From Allobosea vaviloviae (GTDB lineage Bacteria; Pseudomonadota; Alphaproteobacteria; Rhizobiales; Beijerinckiaceae): a stretch of DNA of 64,000 nucleotides. The stretch covers positions 248,001 to 312,000 of the forward strand of contig NZ_LGSZ01000022.1 in the NCBI RefSeq assembly GCF_001298265.1, written 5' to 3'. The notes beneath the pieces were generated by a model that worked only from the letters and a program-made list of their open reading frames with translations, had not been told where the DNA came from and did no database searches. Made by a program: the position numbers and the translations under genes. This document shows positions 40,303-48,809 of this stretch, piece after piece. Numbering within the stretch: the stretch's first letter is position 1; each line of letters opens with the position of its first letter.

Positions 40303-40390
40303 CCGTCATTGCGAGCGTAGCGAAGCAATCCAGGGGAGCTGGCTCGCCGGCCCCTGGATTGCGTCGTCGCTGCGCTCCTCGCAATGACGG
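40303..40390. repeat. Inverted intergenic repeat between surE and pcm
   Basis: The arm CCGTCATTGCGAGCG...CGAAGCAATCCAGGGG (from 40303) is inverted as CCCCTGGATTGCGTCGTCGCTGCGCTCCTCGCAATGACGG (to 40390, written here in parts: CCCCTGGATTGC, then CTCGCAATGACGG). It is the familiar CATTGCGAG...CTCGCAATG dispersed element. Its end contains an ATG (40384) in frame with pcm, so a naive start call would begin the protein inside the repeat. Confidence 0.85.
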
Positions 40391-40401
40391 AGGACGGCAG
40401 C

Positions 40402-41064
40402 ATGAGCGAGGAAGCGCCGGCCAGCGAGGGTGAGCGCACCGTCGCCTTCCTGCTGTCGCTGCGCGCTCAGGGCGTGCGCGATCTCACCGTCCTGCGCGCC
40501 ATGGAGAAGGTCGCGCGCGAACGCTTCGCGCCGTCGCGCTTCGCCGATCTCGCCCGCCAGGACGTCTCGGTGCCGCTGCCCTGCGGCCAGACCATGACCG
40601 CGCCGCACACCGTCGCGGCGCTGCTGACCGCGCTCGACATGCAGCCTGCCGCCCGCGTGCTCGAGGTCGGCACCGGCTCGGGCTATGTCGCGGCGCTGCT
40701 GGCGGCGATGGGGGGCGAGGTGGTCTCGCTCGAGCGCTATCGCACGCTGGCTCTGGCGGCGCATGAGCGTGTCGAGGGCAGCGGCTTTGGCGGCGCGGTC
40801 GAGTTGCGTCATGCCGACGGCTTCCAGGCCGATCGGACATTGGGGCGTTTCGACCGAATCCTCGTCAACGGCGTCACCCACGCCATCCCGGAATCACTGA
40901 TGATGCGGCTGTCGCCGGGCGGGCGCCTTGTCGGGGCGCTGCGCGTCGAGGGCGCGGCGCGGCGCGTGGTGGTGACGCGGCTGGCCGATGGCGGCTTCGA
41001 TCACGCCATGGGCCCGATGGTGCGCCTGCCGCCGCTGGTGCCGGGGCTGGCGCGGGCGCTTTAG
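40402..41064 (+). CDS. pcm: Protein-L-isoaspartate O-methyltransferase
   Basis: Repairs damaged isoaspartyl residues by SAM-dependent methylation. The 220 residues contain the SAM-binding motif VLEVGTGSGYVAALLAAMGG and the family segments LPCGQTMTAPHTVAALLTAL and FDRILVNGVTHAIPESLM. I prefer the ATG at 40402 because GGAGGA (40389-40394) lies at correct spacing; the ATG at 40384 is part of the repeat. It is somewhat divergent from E. coli Pcm, as alphaproteobacterial copies are. Confidence 0.92.
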   Translation: MSEEAPASEGERTVAFLLSLRAQGVRDLTVLRAMEKVARERFAPSRFADLARQDVSVPLPCGQTMTAPHTVAALLTALDMQPAARVLEVGTGSGYVAALLAAMGGEVVSLERYRTLALAAHERVEGSGFGGAVELRHADGFQADRTLGRFDRILVNGVTHAIPESLMMRLSPGGRLVGALRVEGAARRVVVTRLADGGFDHAMGPMVRLPPLVPGLARAL

Positions 41065-41229
41065 GCTGCTTAGCGCCGAGGGCAGCCACTCGTCCTTGAG
41101 TTGGTTCTGATCGATCTGCCGACGGCCTGCGAAAAAGCAAACGTGACGGCGCGGTGCGAAACGCTTTCGTAACCTGAACGGGGCTTTAATGCTGGCTATC
41201 GAGTTGCGTTGTTCGCGAGTGCCAGTTCC

Positions 41230-42654
41230 ATGCGTAGCCAAGCCGGATCGGTCAATTTCAGCCTCGTCCTTCGCGCGTCGACGGCGTGCTTCCTGGCGGT
41301 GAGCGTCAGTGCCTGCTCGTCGGAGGCGATTCGCTTCACGGACACGCCCTTCGCCAGTCCATTCAAGAGCGCCCAGGCCTCGGCCCCGGCGCGCGATCCG
41401 GCGACCACCGGCTCGATCGGTCGCTCCGTCAACGCTCCGGTGTATTCGACGCCTGCGCCGGCCGTGAGTGCTGTTCGCTCGCAGCCTCTGCCGCCGCCGC
41501 AATCGGCCGTGGCGCTGCGCAGTGCGGCTCCCCAGCCTGTCGTCGGAAATGCCTCGGGCTGGAGCGCTCAGGGCGGCACGCCGATCGTAGTCGCCCAGGG
41601 CGAGACACTCGACACGATCTCCTCGCGCTACGGCGTGCCGCGCGCGGCATTGATCTCGGCGAACGGATTGTCCAGCGCCAGCGTGGCGCCGGGCTCTCGG
41701 TTGACGATTCCCGTCTATAACGCTGCCGCTGGCGGTTCAGCGCCCGCTCCGAGGCAGCAGGTCGCTCAGGCTCCGGCCGAGACGCGCTCGGATGCCTCGC
41801 GCTTCGTCACCGGGCCGGCTCCCGCGGCTTCGGTCGCGCCGATCCGCCCGGTCGCTCCGGTGCAGGATGCCCGCGCCAGGGTGGCTCCGGTTGCGAAGGC
41901 TCCCGTCGATGCCAAGGCGGGCGCTGCTCAGGCGAAGGCCGCAGCTGCCGCCGAGGCCAAGGAAAAGGCTGAGGCCAATGCGCTGGCGATGCGCGAATCG
42001 CGCGCCCGTTTCGCCGCCGAGGCCAAGGCCAAGGCTGCCGCCAAGGCGTCCGCGCCGGTTGCTGCCGCTCCTGCTCAGCCTGCCGCCAAGCCCGTCGTTG
42101 CCGCCGTGAAGCCGGTGCCCGTGGCCAAGCCCGTCGCCGCCGAGGCCAAGCCGGTCGTCGAAAAGGTGAAGCCTGTCGTGGTCGCCAGCGCGCCGGCGAC
42201 CGAGCCGAAGATCACCGCCGTGCCGAAATCCGAGCCGGAGCCGGCCACGACGGCGAGCCTCGCCAAGCCGGAAGAGGCTGGCGACAAGGCCGATTTCCGC
42301 TGGCCGGCCCGTGGCCGCGTCATCGCCGGCTTCAGCGGCCGTGGTGGCAATGAGGGCATCAACATCGCCGTGCCGGAGGGAACTCCGATCAAGGCAGCCG
42401 AGGGCGGCACCGTCGCCTATGCCGGCAACGAGCTGAAGGGCTACGGCAATCTCGTCCTGATCCGCCACCCCAACGGCTATGTCTCGGCCTATGCCCATGC
42501 CGGCGAGCTCAACGTCAAGCGCGGCGAGACGGTGAAGCGCGGCCAGGTCGTCGCCAAATCCGGCCAGACCGGCAACGTCTCCTCGCCGCAGCTTCATTTC
42601 GAACTGCGCAAGGGCTCCTCGCCGGTCGATCCGACCCCCTATCTCAACAACTGA
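41230..42654 (+). CDS. nlpD: LysM and degenerate LytM (M23) lipoprotein, NlpD-like
   Basis: Probable envelope activator of cell-separation amidases. The 474 residues begin with a lipoprotein signal ending AVSVSAC, which would anchor the mature Cys. A LysM domain (about 117-162) and a long Ala/Lys/Pro-rich linker (about 163-355) precede a LytM domain (about 360-470). The zinc ligands are lost: the first motif reads NEGINIAV instead of HxGxD, and the second PQLHFELR instead of HLHFE. This matches non-catalytic activators. A TTG at 41209 would add seven residues. Position after surE-pcm supports the name. A terminator follows. Confidence 0.9.
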   Translation: MRSQAGSVNFSLVLRASTACFLAVSVSACSSEAIRFTDTPFASPFKSAQASAPARDPATTGSIGRSVNAPVYSTPAPAVSAVRSQPLPPPQSAVALRSAAPQPVVGNASGWSAQGGTPIVVAQGETLDTISSRYGVPRAALISANGLSSASVAPGSRLTIPVYNAAAGGSAPAPRQQVAQAPAETRSDASRFVTGPAPAASVAPIRPVAPVQDARARVAPVAKAPVDAKAGAAQAKAAAAAEAKEKAEANALAMRESRARFAAEAKAKAAAKASAPVAAAPAQPAAKPVVAAVKPVPVAKPVAAEAKPVVEKVKPVVVASAPATEPKITAVPKSEPEPATTASLAKPEEAGDKADFRWPARGRVIAGFSGRGGNEGINIAVPEGTPIKAAEGGTVAYAGNELKGYGNLVLIRHPNGYVSAYAHAGELNVKRGETVKRGQVVAKSGQTGNVSSPQLHFELRKGSSPVDPTPYLNN

Positions 42655-42709
42655 TCTCGTCCGAGTTTCCCTTCGACCGGTCTCCGCGAGACCCCGCCGG
42701 TCGGAACAA

Positions 42710-42749
42710 GGCGGGGCGGTCCCAGGACAGGCCGCCCCGCCATTTTTTT
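42710..42749 (+). terminator. Rho-independent terminator after nlpD
   Basis: A ten-base GGCGGGGCGG/CCGCCCCGCC stem (42710-42719 and 42732-42741) with a twelve-base loop is followed by A and seven T. It ends the surE-pcm-nlpD group. Confidence 0.9.
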
Positions 42750-42830
42750 GCCTGCCGCCGATCTCTCGCCCTATGCTTGTCATGTGTCGTTTATACATGC
42801 ATAAGTTGTATATGGGGTGGGGGATGAGAC

Positions 42831-43589
42831 ATGCGAGCAATTCTTGGCCTGGCGCTGGCAGCGCTCTGCGCGGGCTGTCACGGCGGTGATTTCGGAGCGG
42901 ATCTGAGCTTCTCGCGCAGTGCCGGGCTCGGCTACCGCAATGCGGGTCTGTTCAATCCGGGAACGCTTTATCTGTTCGACCAGTCGACGGCGACGTTGAT
43001 ACGCCTCTCGGACGACATTCCATTGCAGCGGCGGCCGGGCGAGGCTGCGCCGACGACGCTGACCTCGACGCGGATCGATGGCATCGCGCTGACAGGCACC
43101 TTCCCCAACGAGGCGGTGAAGACGGAGATCGCGGCGGCGGTCGGGACGAAGGTCAGTTTCGTCGCGGAGAATGCCGTTCGCGACGACTACCAGTCCGTTT
43201 ATACCGGCCTGGCTCAAGCCTATCGCACCGGCACGGATGCCGGTGAGGATATGAAGGGCCGGTGGTATGTCGACGAGGTGGTGGGCCAGCGTGGCAAATA
43301 CTACGTCGTCGTCAGCGGCATCGTTCGTGCCGACAAGGCGTCGCTGGTCGTCGGCGGCCTCAAGGACGACAATGTCGTCGATATTTCGGTGTCGGTCCCC
43401 GGGCTGGCGACACCCGTCAAGGTCGCCGTCACGCATGGTCGCTCGGTGAATTGCTCCGGCAAGTCGGCGCCCTGCTTCTTCAACGTCTCCGTGATCAAGC
43501 CCTATCTGGGGCCAGAGAAGCGCCTGGCCTTCCGGGAGGGCAGGGGCGTCGATCTCGACAGGCTGTCGGAAGCCTTGCGCAAGCTTTGA
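42831..43589 (+). CDS. Putative lipoprotein of unknown function
   Basis: I do not recognise a family. The 252 residues start with a short lipoprotein signal MRAILGLALAALCAGC, so C16 would be the lipidated residue. The mature part is a soluble, mixed alpha/beta sequence with about two cysteines (VNCSGKSAPCFF) that could form a disulfide. The Asp and Glu content is spread evenly, and there is no membrane segment. It is preceded by an unusually AT-rich, GTATA-containing stretch (42777-42815), with ATACA and TGTAT as an inverted pair, which may hold its promoter. No neighbour suggests a role. Confidence 0.72.
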   Translation: MRAILGLALAALCAGCHGGDFGADLSFSRSAGLGYRNAGLFNPGTLYLFDQSTATLIRLSDDIPLQRRPGEAAPTTLTSTRIDGIALTGTFPNEAVKTEIAAAVGTKVSFVAENAVRDDYQSVYTGLAQAYRTGTDAGEDMKGRWYVDEVVGQRGKYYVVVSGIVRADKASLVVGGLKDDNVVDISVSVPGLATPVKVAVTHGRSVNCSGKSAPCFFNVSVIKPYLGPEKRLAFREGRGVDLDRLSEALRKL

Positions 43590-43601
43590 CTCGGATGCGT
43601 C

Positions 43602-43624
43602 ATGGTCGGGCTTGATCCGACCAT
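43602..43624. repeat. Short palindrome in the convergent gap
   Basis: ATGGTCGG (43602-43609) pairs with CCGACCAT (43617-43624) over a seven-base loop, within a segment GTCATGGTCGGGCTTGATCC that resembles common Rhizobiales intergenic repeats. It lies between convergent genes and could serve as a bidirectional 3' end structure, though no T run follows. Confidence 0.55.
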
Positions 43625-43699
43625 CTCGTGCTCGCGCCTTTTCCTGCCTGAGATTCTCAGGCTCTGCGCTTCGCTTCGCCCTAGAATGACGGGCGTCTT

Positions 43700-44593
43700 T
43701 CACCCCTCCAGCGGCTTCCCCAACCGTCCCGCCAGATCCTGAATATACTGCCAGGCGGTGCGGCCGGAGCGGGAGCCGCGGGTCGTCGCCCATTCCAGCG
43801 CCTCCTGGCGCAGCGTCTCGGGCGCGATCGCCAGCCCGAAATGGCCGACATAGCCGTCGATCATCGCGAGATACTCGTCCTGACTGCATTTGTGGAAGCC
43901 GAGCCAGAGGCCGAATCGGTCCGACAGCGAGACCTTCTCCTCGATGGCCTCGCCGGGATTGATCGCGGTCGAACGCTCATTGTCCATCATGTCGCGCGGC
44001 ATCAGGTGGCGCCGGTTCGAGGTGGCGTAGAACACGACATTGCCGGGCCGGCCCTCGACGCCGCCGTCGAGCGCGGCCTTGAGCGATTTGTAGGAGGTGT
44101 CCTCGCCGTCGAAGGAGAGGTCGTCGCAGAAGACGATGGCGCGATGCGCGTCGGGGCGCAGCAGCCCCATCAGCACGGGCAGGCTTTCGATGTCCTCGCG
44201 GTGGATCTCGATCAGCTTCAGGGGCAGGGGGCCTGACTGCGAGCCTTCACCCTTCAGGCGCCGGTTGGTGTCGGCATGGACGGACTTGACCAGCGAGGAT
44301 TTGCCCATGCCGCGCGCGCCCCAGAGCAGCACATTGTTGGCCGGCAACCCTTTGGCGAAGCGCTCGGTGTTCTCGGCCAGCGTGTCGCGGACGCGATCGA
44401 CGCCGCGCAGCAGCGACAGCGCGACGCGGTTGACCTTCGCGACGGGCGCAAGCTCCGAGCCGGCCGGGTGCCAGACGAAGGCATCAGCCAGCGTCAGGTC
44501 GGCGGCCTTGCGAGCCGGGGGAGCGATCCGCTCCAGCGCATTGGCGATACGCAGCAGGGTGGCGAGCGTCTGGTCTGTCGCGAGGTCGGTCAT
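43700..44593 (-). CDS. DUF815 family AAA ATPase
   Basis: A 297-residue cytoplasmic P-loop ATPase of the DUF815 family, whose exact role is not established. Walker A is WGARGMGKSSLVKS near residue 93. Walker B is AIVFCDDLSFDGED near 151, sensor-1 is VVFYATSNRRHLMP, and an arginine-rich ISSDRFGL-like region (KVSLSDRFGLWLGF) follows. The N-terminal helix LLRIANALERIAPP is typical. It is divergent from yajC, with a 266-base gap carrying a probable yajC promoter. Confidence 0.88.
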   Translation of the reverse strand: MTDLATDQTLATLLRIANALERIAPPARKAADLTLADAFVWHPAGSELAPVAKVNRVALSLLRGVDRVRDTLAENTERFAKGLPANNVLLWGARGMGKSSLVKSVHADTNRRLKGEGSQSGPLPLKLIEIHREDIESLPVLMGLLRPDAHRAIVFCDDLSFDGEDTSYKSLKAALDGGVEGRPGNVVFYATSNRRHLMPRDMMDNERSTAINPGEAIEEKVSLSDRFGLWLGFHKCSQDEYLAMIDGYVGHFGLAIAPETLRQEALEWATTRGSRSGRTAWQYIQDLAGRLGKPLEG

Positions 44594-44745
44594 GAAGCAG
44601 GCTTTCGCAATGTCGGTCCGTAACCGTACCCGGCGTTACGGTCTGGAAACGGTAAAGCGCGCCGCTGACGGAAGTGCAAGGCCATTGCGCGAATAGCGCT
44701 GAGCCCATAGGTGATGAGCGCGGCCGGGGCACCCCGGCCATCCGG

Positions 44746-44773
44746 TTGATTTACCGGCGTCGCTGGCTATAGT
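44746..44773 (+). promoter_or_regulatory. Probable sigma-70 promoter for yajC-secD-secF
   Basis: TTGATT (44746-44751) and TATAGT (44768-44773) are separated by 16 bases, a good match for housekeeping promoters. Transcription would begin near 44780, about 80 bases ahead of yajC. An inverted ACCGTA...TACGGT pair lies further upstream, near 44625-44645. Confidence 0.55.
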
Positions 44774-44859
44774 CCGCGCGATTTTTTAAGCCTGTGCCGA
44801 ACTGTGCCGCGCCCTGCGGCCGGTGGTGCGTTGCGCCGCCGCGATGAAGGAGCCCTTTC

Positions 44860-45186
44860 GTGATCACCCCCGCTTTTGCCCAAGCCGCTGGCGCCGGTGG
44901 CTCCACAGACATGCTGATGTCGCTGGTGCCGTTCGTCCTGATCTTCGTGATCATGTGGTTCCTGATCATCCGGCCGCAGCAGAAGCGGGTGAAGTCGCAT
45001 CAGGAGCTGCTCAAGAACGTCAGGCGCGGCGACACGGTGGTCACGGCCGGCGGCATCGTCGCCAAGGTCTCCAAGGTGATCGACGACGCCGAGGTCGAAG
45101 TCGAGATCGCCGAAGGCGTCCGCGTGCGCCTGGTCAAGGGCATGATCACCGACGTCCGCACCAAGAGCGAGCCAGTCAAGAGCTGA
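44860..45186 (+). CDS. yajC: Preprotein translocase subunit YajC
   Basis: Small accessory protein of the Sec holo-translocon. The 108 residues have one membrane helix (LVPFVLIFVIMWFLIIRPQQ, about 22-41), then the cytoplasmic family signature KRVKSHQELLKNVRRGDTVV and TAGGIVAKVSKV. The GTG start at 44860 has an AAGGAG ribosome-binding site seven bases upstream. secD follows after 76 bases, and secF after that. Confidence 0.96.
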   Translation: MITPAFAQAAGAGGSTDMLMSLVPFVLIFVIMWFLIIRPQQKRVKSHQELLKNVRRGDTVVTAGGIVAKVSKVIDDAEVEVEIAEGVRVRLVKGMITDVRTKSEPVKS

Positions 45187-45262
45187 ACCAGCCCCCGGCG
45201 GGGCAATATCAGGTTCCGGCTCCTCGACGGGCCGGCGCACGACAACAAGGCTGTTTCCGCAG

Positions 45263-46873
45263 ATGCTCCGTTTCCAGACCCGCAAGGTCATCGTCGTCCT
45301 GCTCGTCCTGCTCTTCGGTTGCGGCTTTGCCCTGCCGAACCTGTTCTCGCCCGAGACGCGCAAGGCGATCGAGGCCGGCGCTCCCTCCTGGATCCCGCGC
45401 ATCCTGCTGCCGATCCATGCCGTCGTGCTCGGCCTCGACCTGCAGGGCGGCTCGCATGTGCTGCTCGAGATCGACCGCGCCGATCTCGTCCGCAGTCAGG
45501 TGATGCAGCTGCGTGACGACGTCCGCCGCATCCTGCGCGACGAGCGCATCAGCTTCCAGGGCGGCATCGGCATGACCGCGCGCGGCGTCAGCGTGCGTGT
45601 GCCGGAAGCTGCGGACCGGGCGAAGCTCCTGCCCAAGCTGCGCGAACTGGCCCAGCCTGTGGGAACGCTCGGGGCCTTCGGGCCGTCGGGCAACAACACC
45701 ATCGACATCGCCGAGCAGCCCGACGGGCTGATCCAGCTCTCGGTGACGGAGGGCGGCGCCAATGAGCGGGTCCGCCGTGCCGTCGAGCAGGCGATGGAGG
45801 TGCTGCGCCGCCGCGTCGACGCGCTCGGCACGACCGAGCCCAACATCCAGCGCCAAGGCCTCGACCGGATTCTCGTCCAGGTGCCGGGCCTGCAGGACCC
45901 GCAGCGGCTGAAGGACATCCTCGGCCAGACCGCCAAGCTGCAGTTCCGCATGGTCGCAGAGAGCCAGGCTGGTGATGTCGACATGCTGCCGTCCAACGAT
46001 GCCGGCGGCTCGCTGGTGCCTGTTGAACGCCGCGTCATCGTGGAGGGCGCTGACCTCGTCGACGCACAGCCCGCCTTCGATTCCCGCACCAGCCAGCCGA
46101 TCGTGAACTTCCGCTTCAACATCCGTGGCGCTCAGCGCTTCGGCCAGGCGACGACGGAAAATCTCGGTCGCCCGCTCGCCATCGTGCTCGACAACCGGGT
46201 GATCTCGTCGCCGGTCATCCAGTCGCCGATCACCGGCGGCTCCGGCCAGATCTCGGGCAACTTCACCGTCGAATCGGTCAACAACCTCGCCATTCTGCTG
46301 CGCGCCGGCGCGCTGCCGGCGAAGATGACGATCGTCGAGGAACGCACCGTCGGCCCGGGCCTCGGCGCCGACTCGATCCAGGCCGGCAAGATGGCGACCC
46401 TGATCGCGACCGTGCTGGTGATCATCTACATGATCGCGACCTATGGCGTGTTCGGCCTCATCGCCTCGATCGCGTTGCTGGTCCATGTCTGCCTGATCTT
46501 CGGGCTGATGTCGGTGCTGGGTGCGACGATGACGCTGCCGGGCATCGCCGGCATCGTCCTGACCATCGGCACGGCGGTCGATTCCAACGTGCTGATCTAT
46601 GAGCGCATGCGCGAGGAGGCCCATCAGGGCCGCAGCCTCGTCTCGGCGCTCGAGGCCGGCTTCCAGCGCGCCTTCGCCACGATCATCGACTCCAACGTCA
46701 CCATGCTGATCGCGGCGGTTGCGCTGTTTTCGCTGGGCTCTGGCCCGGTGCGCGGCTTCGCGGTCGTTTTCATCCTCGGCATCCTGACCACCGTCATCAC
46801 GGCGGTGACGCTGACCCGGATGCTGATCGCGCTGTGGTATCGCTGGGCCCGTCCCAAGACCCTTCCGTTCTGA
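45263..46873 (+). CDS. secD: Protein translocase subunit SecD
   Basis: Proton-driven partner of SecYEG that pulls proteins into the periplasm. The 536 residues have an N-terminal helix, the P1 head and base (VVLGLDLQGGSHVLLEID, EVLRRRVDALGTTEPNIQRQ), and five C-terminal helices with the RND-type motif GTAVDSNVLIYERMREE. The charged Asp in this motif is expected in the proton path. It is separate from SecF, which starts 26 bases downstream. Confidence 0.97.
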   Translation: MLRFQTRKVIVVLLVLLFGCGFALPNLFSPETRKAIEAGAPSWIPRILLPIHAVVLGLDLQGGSHVLLEIDRADLVRSQVMQLRDDVRRILRDERISFQGGIGMTARGVSVRVPEAADRAKLLPKLRELAQPVGTLGAFGPSGNNTIDIAEQPDGLIQLSVTEGGANERVRRAVEQAMEVLRRRVDALGTTEPNIQRQGLDRILVQVPGLQDPQRLKDILGQTAKLQFRMVAESQAGDVDMLPSNDAGGSLVPVERRVIVEGADLVDAQPAFDSRTSQPIVNFRFNIRGAQRFGQATTENLGRPLAIVLDNRVISSPVIQSPITGGSGQISGNFTVESVNNLAILLRAGALPAKMTIVEERTVGPGLGADSIQAGKMATLIATVLVIIYMIATYGVFGLIASIALLVHVCLIFGLMSVLGATMTLPGIAGIVLTIGTAVDSNVLIYERMREEAHQGRSLVSALEAGFQRAFATIIDSNVTMLIAAVALFSLGSGPVRGFAVVFILGILTTVITAVTLTRMLIALWYRWARPKTLPF

Positions 46874-46899
46874 CGCAAGCCAACTGAGGAGATCAGCGC

Positions 46900-47856
46900 A
46901 TGCGTCTGCTTCGCATCGTTCCCGATAACACCACCTTCAAGATCGTCCGCTTCCGGCGCTTCAGCTATCCGTTCTCGGCCGCGTATTCGCTGCTGGTGAT
47001 CGCGCTGTTCCTGACGATCGGCCTGAATTTCGGCATCGATTTCCGCGGCGGCACGCTGATCGAGATGCAGTCGAAGGCCGGACGGCCCGACATTGCCTCA
47101 GTGCGCCAGACGGCGCATGGGCTCGGCTTCGGCGAGGCCGAGGTCCAGGAATTCGGTTCCGGCGGCGAAATCTCGATGCGCTTTGCCCTGCAGCCGGGCG
47201 GCGAAGTCGCGCAGCAGCAGGTCGTCGTCAAGGCGCGCGACGCCTTCTCGTCGACCTATGATTTCCGCCGGGTCGAGACCGTCGGCCCGCGCGTTTCCGG
47301 CGAACTGGTCCAGGCGGGAACGCTGGGCGTCGTGCTCGCGATCGTCGGCGTGCTGATCTATCTCTGGTTCCGCTTCGAAATGCCGCTCGCGATCGGCGCG
47401 ATCCTCGGAACGCTGCACGACATCGTGCTGACGATGGGCTTCTTCCTGATCACCCAGCTCGAATTCAACCTGACCTCGATCGCGGCGATCCTGACCATTG
47501 TCGGCTATTCGCTGAACGAGACCGTGGTGGTGTTCGACCGCACGCGCGAATTGCTGCGGCGCTACAAGACCATGCCGGTCGCAGACCTGCTCGACCTTTC
47601 GGTCAATTCGACGCTGTCGCGCACCGCGATCACCTCGACCACGACGGTGCTGGCGCTGATCGCTCTCGTGCTGTTCGGCGGCTCGGCGATCGAGGGCTTC
47701 GCGCTCGTTATGCTGTTCGGCGTCGTCGTCTGCACCTATTCGGCGATGTTCATCTCGACGCCGGTGCTGCTCTACATGGACGTCCGCAGCATGGCGGCCC
47801 GCGAGGACGCTCTCGAAAAGTCGGTCGCTGCGGGCAAGGCCAAGGCCAAGGCCTGA
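46900..47856 (+). CDS. secF: Protein translocase subunit SecF
   Basis: Forms the SecDF complex with SecD. The 318 residues begin with a basic cytoplasmic lead and a first helix, then the periplasmic P4 domain with GIDFRGGTLIEMQSKAG. Five helices follow with the SecF signature YSLNETVVVFDRTRELLRRY, and FGGSAIEGFALVMLFGVVVC is typical. The C-terminal tail is Lys/Ala-rich. A Mth938-like gene follows after 20 bases and is probably cotranscribed. Confidence 0.97.
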   Translation: MRLLRIVPDNTTFKIVRFRRFSYPFSAAYSLLVIALFLTIGLNFGIDFRGGTLIEMQSKAGRPDIASVRQTAHGLGFGEAEVQEFGSGGEISMRFALQPGGEVAQQQVVVKARDAFSSTYDFRRVETVGPRVSGELVQAGTLGVVLAIVGVLIYLWFRFEMPLAIGAILGTLHDIVLTMGFFLITQLEFNLTSIAAILTIVGYSLNETVVVFDRTRELLRRYKTMPVADLLDLSVNSTLSRTAITSTTTVLALIALVLFGGSAIEGFALVMLFGVVVCTYSAMFISTPVLLYMDVRSMAAREDALEKSVAAGKAKAKA

Positions 47857-47876
47857 CGCGCAGCGCGGAATCCGCC

Positions 47877-48254
47877 ATGGCCCGCTTCGACGGCTTCGTT
47901 CCCGGCCGACACCAGCTCGACGCCTTCGGCGCGGGTGGCTTCCGCTTCGCCGGCATGAGCCATCGCGGCTCGGTCCTGGCGACGCCTTCAGGCATCCGGA
48001 TCTGGCCGGTGACGCGCTTTTCCGAGATCACGCCTGACACGCTGCAGCCAGTGTTGGACGAGGCCGAGTCGATCGATTTCCTGCTGATCGGCACCGGCCC
48101 CGACATCGCCTTCATTCCGCAGGCCTGGCGCAGCCTGCTCTCCGAGCGCGGCATCACCGTCGAGGGCATGGCGACGGGGGCGGCAGCGCGGACCTACAAC
48201 GTGCTCGTCGGCGAGGACCGACGTGTTGCAGCGGCGTTGATTGCGGTCGATTGA
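47877..48254 (+). CDS. Mth938-like domain (DUF498) protein
   Basis: A 125-residue protein of the Mth938/NDUFAF3 fold. It contains SHRGSVLATPSGIRIWPV, IDFLLIGTGPDIAFIPQAW and GITVEGMATGAAARTYNVLVG, all family-like. The human relative NDUFAF3 helps assemble respiratory complex I, and the bacterial role is unproven. Following secF is its common place in alphaproteobacteria; the squalene/phytoene synthase gene that often follows is absent here. The two next genes encode small membrane proteins. Confidence 0.85.
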   Translation: MARFDGFVPGRHQLDAFGAGGFRFAGMSHRGSVLATPSGIRIWPVTRFSEITPDTLQPVLDEAESIDFLLIGTGPDIAFIPQAWRSLLSERGITVEGMATGAAARTYNVLVGEDRRVAAALIAVD

Positions 48255-48389
48255 TCCGACTTTCGCCAAGATCCGATTGCATCCGTCGTGCCGAGGTCTG
48301 CGTCTTACGCGCCTCATGACGCCGGGGTTCGGGCGCGACATCGCAAGGCGCGTCTGGATTTCTGGTCCGTTCCCTCCCACATTCGGCCG

Positions 48390-48728
48390 ATGCCCCCTCG
48401 CACCCGCAAGCCTCCCAACGCCGACCGCATCATTCCCGACGACAGGGTCGAGGTCCTGCCGCCGGGGCGCGGTCTTGTGCTCGACTGGCGCGTGATCGCG
48501 CCGACGGTGGCGCTCGGCGTCGTCACCGGATTCGCCGCGAGCCTGGTGGTGGGCGGCGGCGGGCTGTTGCGCCATGCCGTCGTCGGCGTGCTCGGCATGC
48601 TGGTCGGGCAGGGGCTGGTCAGGCTGACCGGCTGGCGCGTACGCACCGGCCATGCTGTGCTCGACGAGGCGGCGATGGCGGTCATCGGCGCCATTCTCGT
48701 CGTGCTGCTGGCGCGATTCATCGCCTGA
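48390..48728 (+). CDS. Small membrane protein, possibly GlsB/YeaQ/YmgE-related
   Basis: The 112-residue product has a charged N-terminus (PPRTRKPPNADRIIPDD), then three hydrophobic helices (VIAPTVALGVVTGFAASLVV, HAVVGVLGMLVGQGLVRL and MAVIGAILVVLLARFIA). Glycine-rich helices of this kind occur in the transglycosylase-associated GlsB/YeaQ family, but similarity is loose and the N-terminal extension is not typical. The ATG at 48390 is chosen over an upstream one at 48288 because the extra residues are low-complexity and basic. A clearer family member is the next gene. Confidence 0.6.
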   Translation: MPPRTRKPPNADRIIPDDRVEVLPPGRGLVLDWRVIAPTVALGVVTGFAASLVVGGGGLLRHAVVGVLGMLVGQGLVRLTGWRVRTGHAVLDEAAMAVIGAILVVLLARFIA

Positions 48729-48809
48729 AGAAATATCGCCCGAGGGAACTTGGGCGATGGCGGATTGTTTGATCGGCGCGCATGCGCGTAAGGCTCTGGG
48801 GGACGACCA

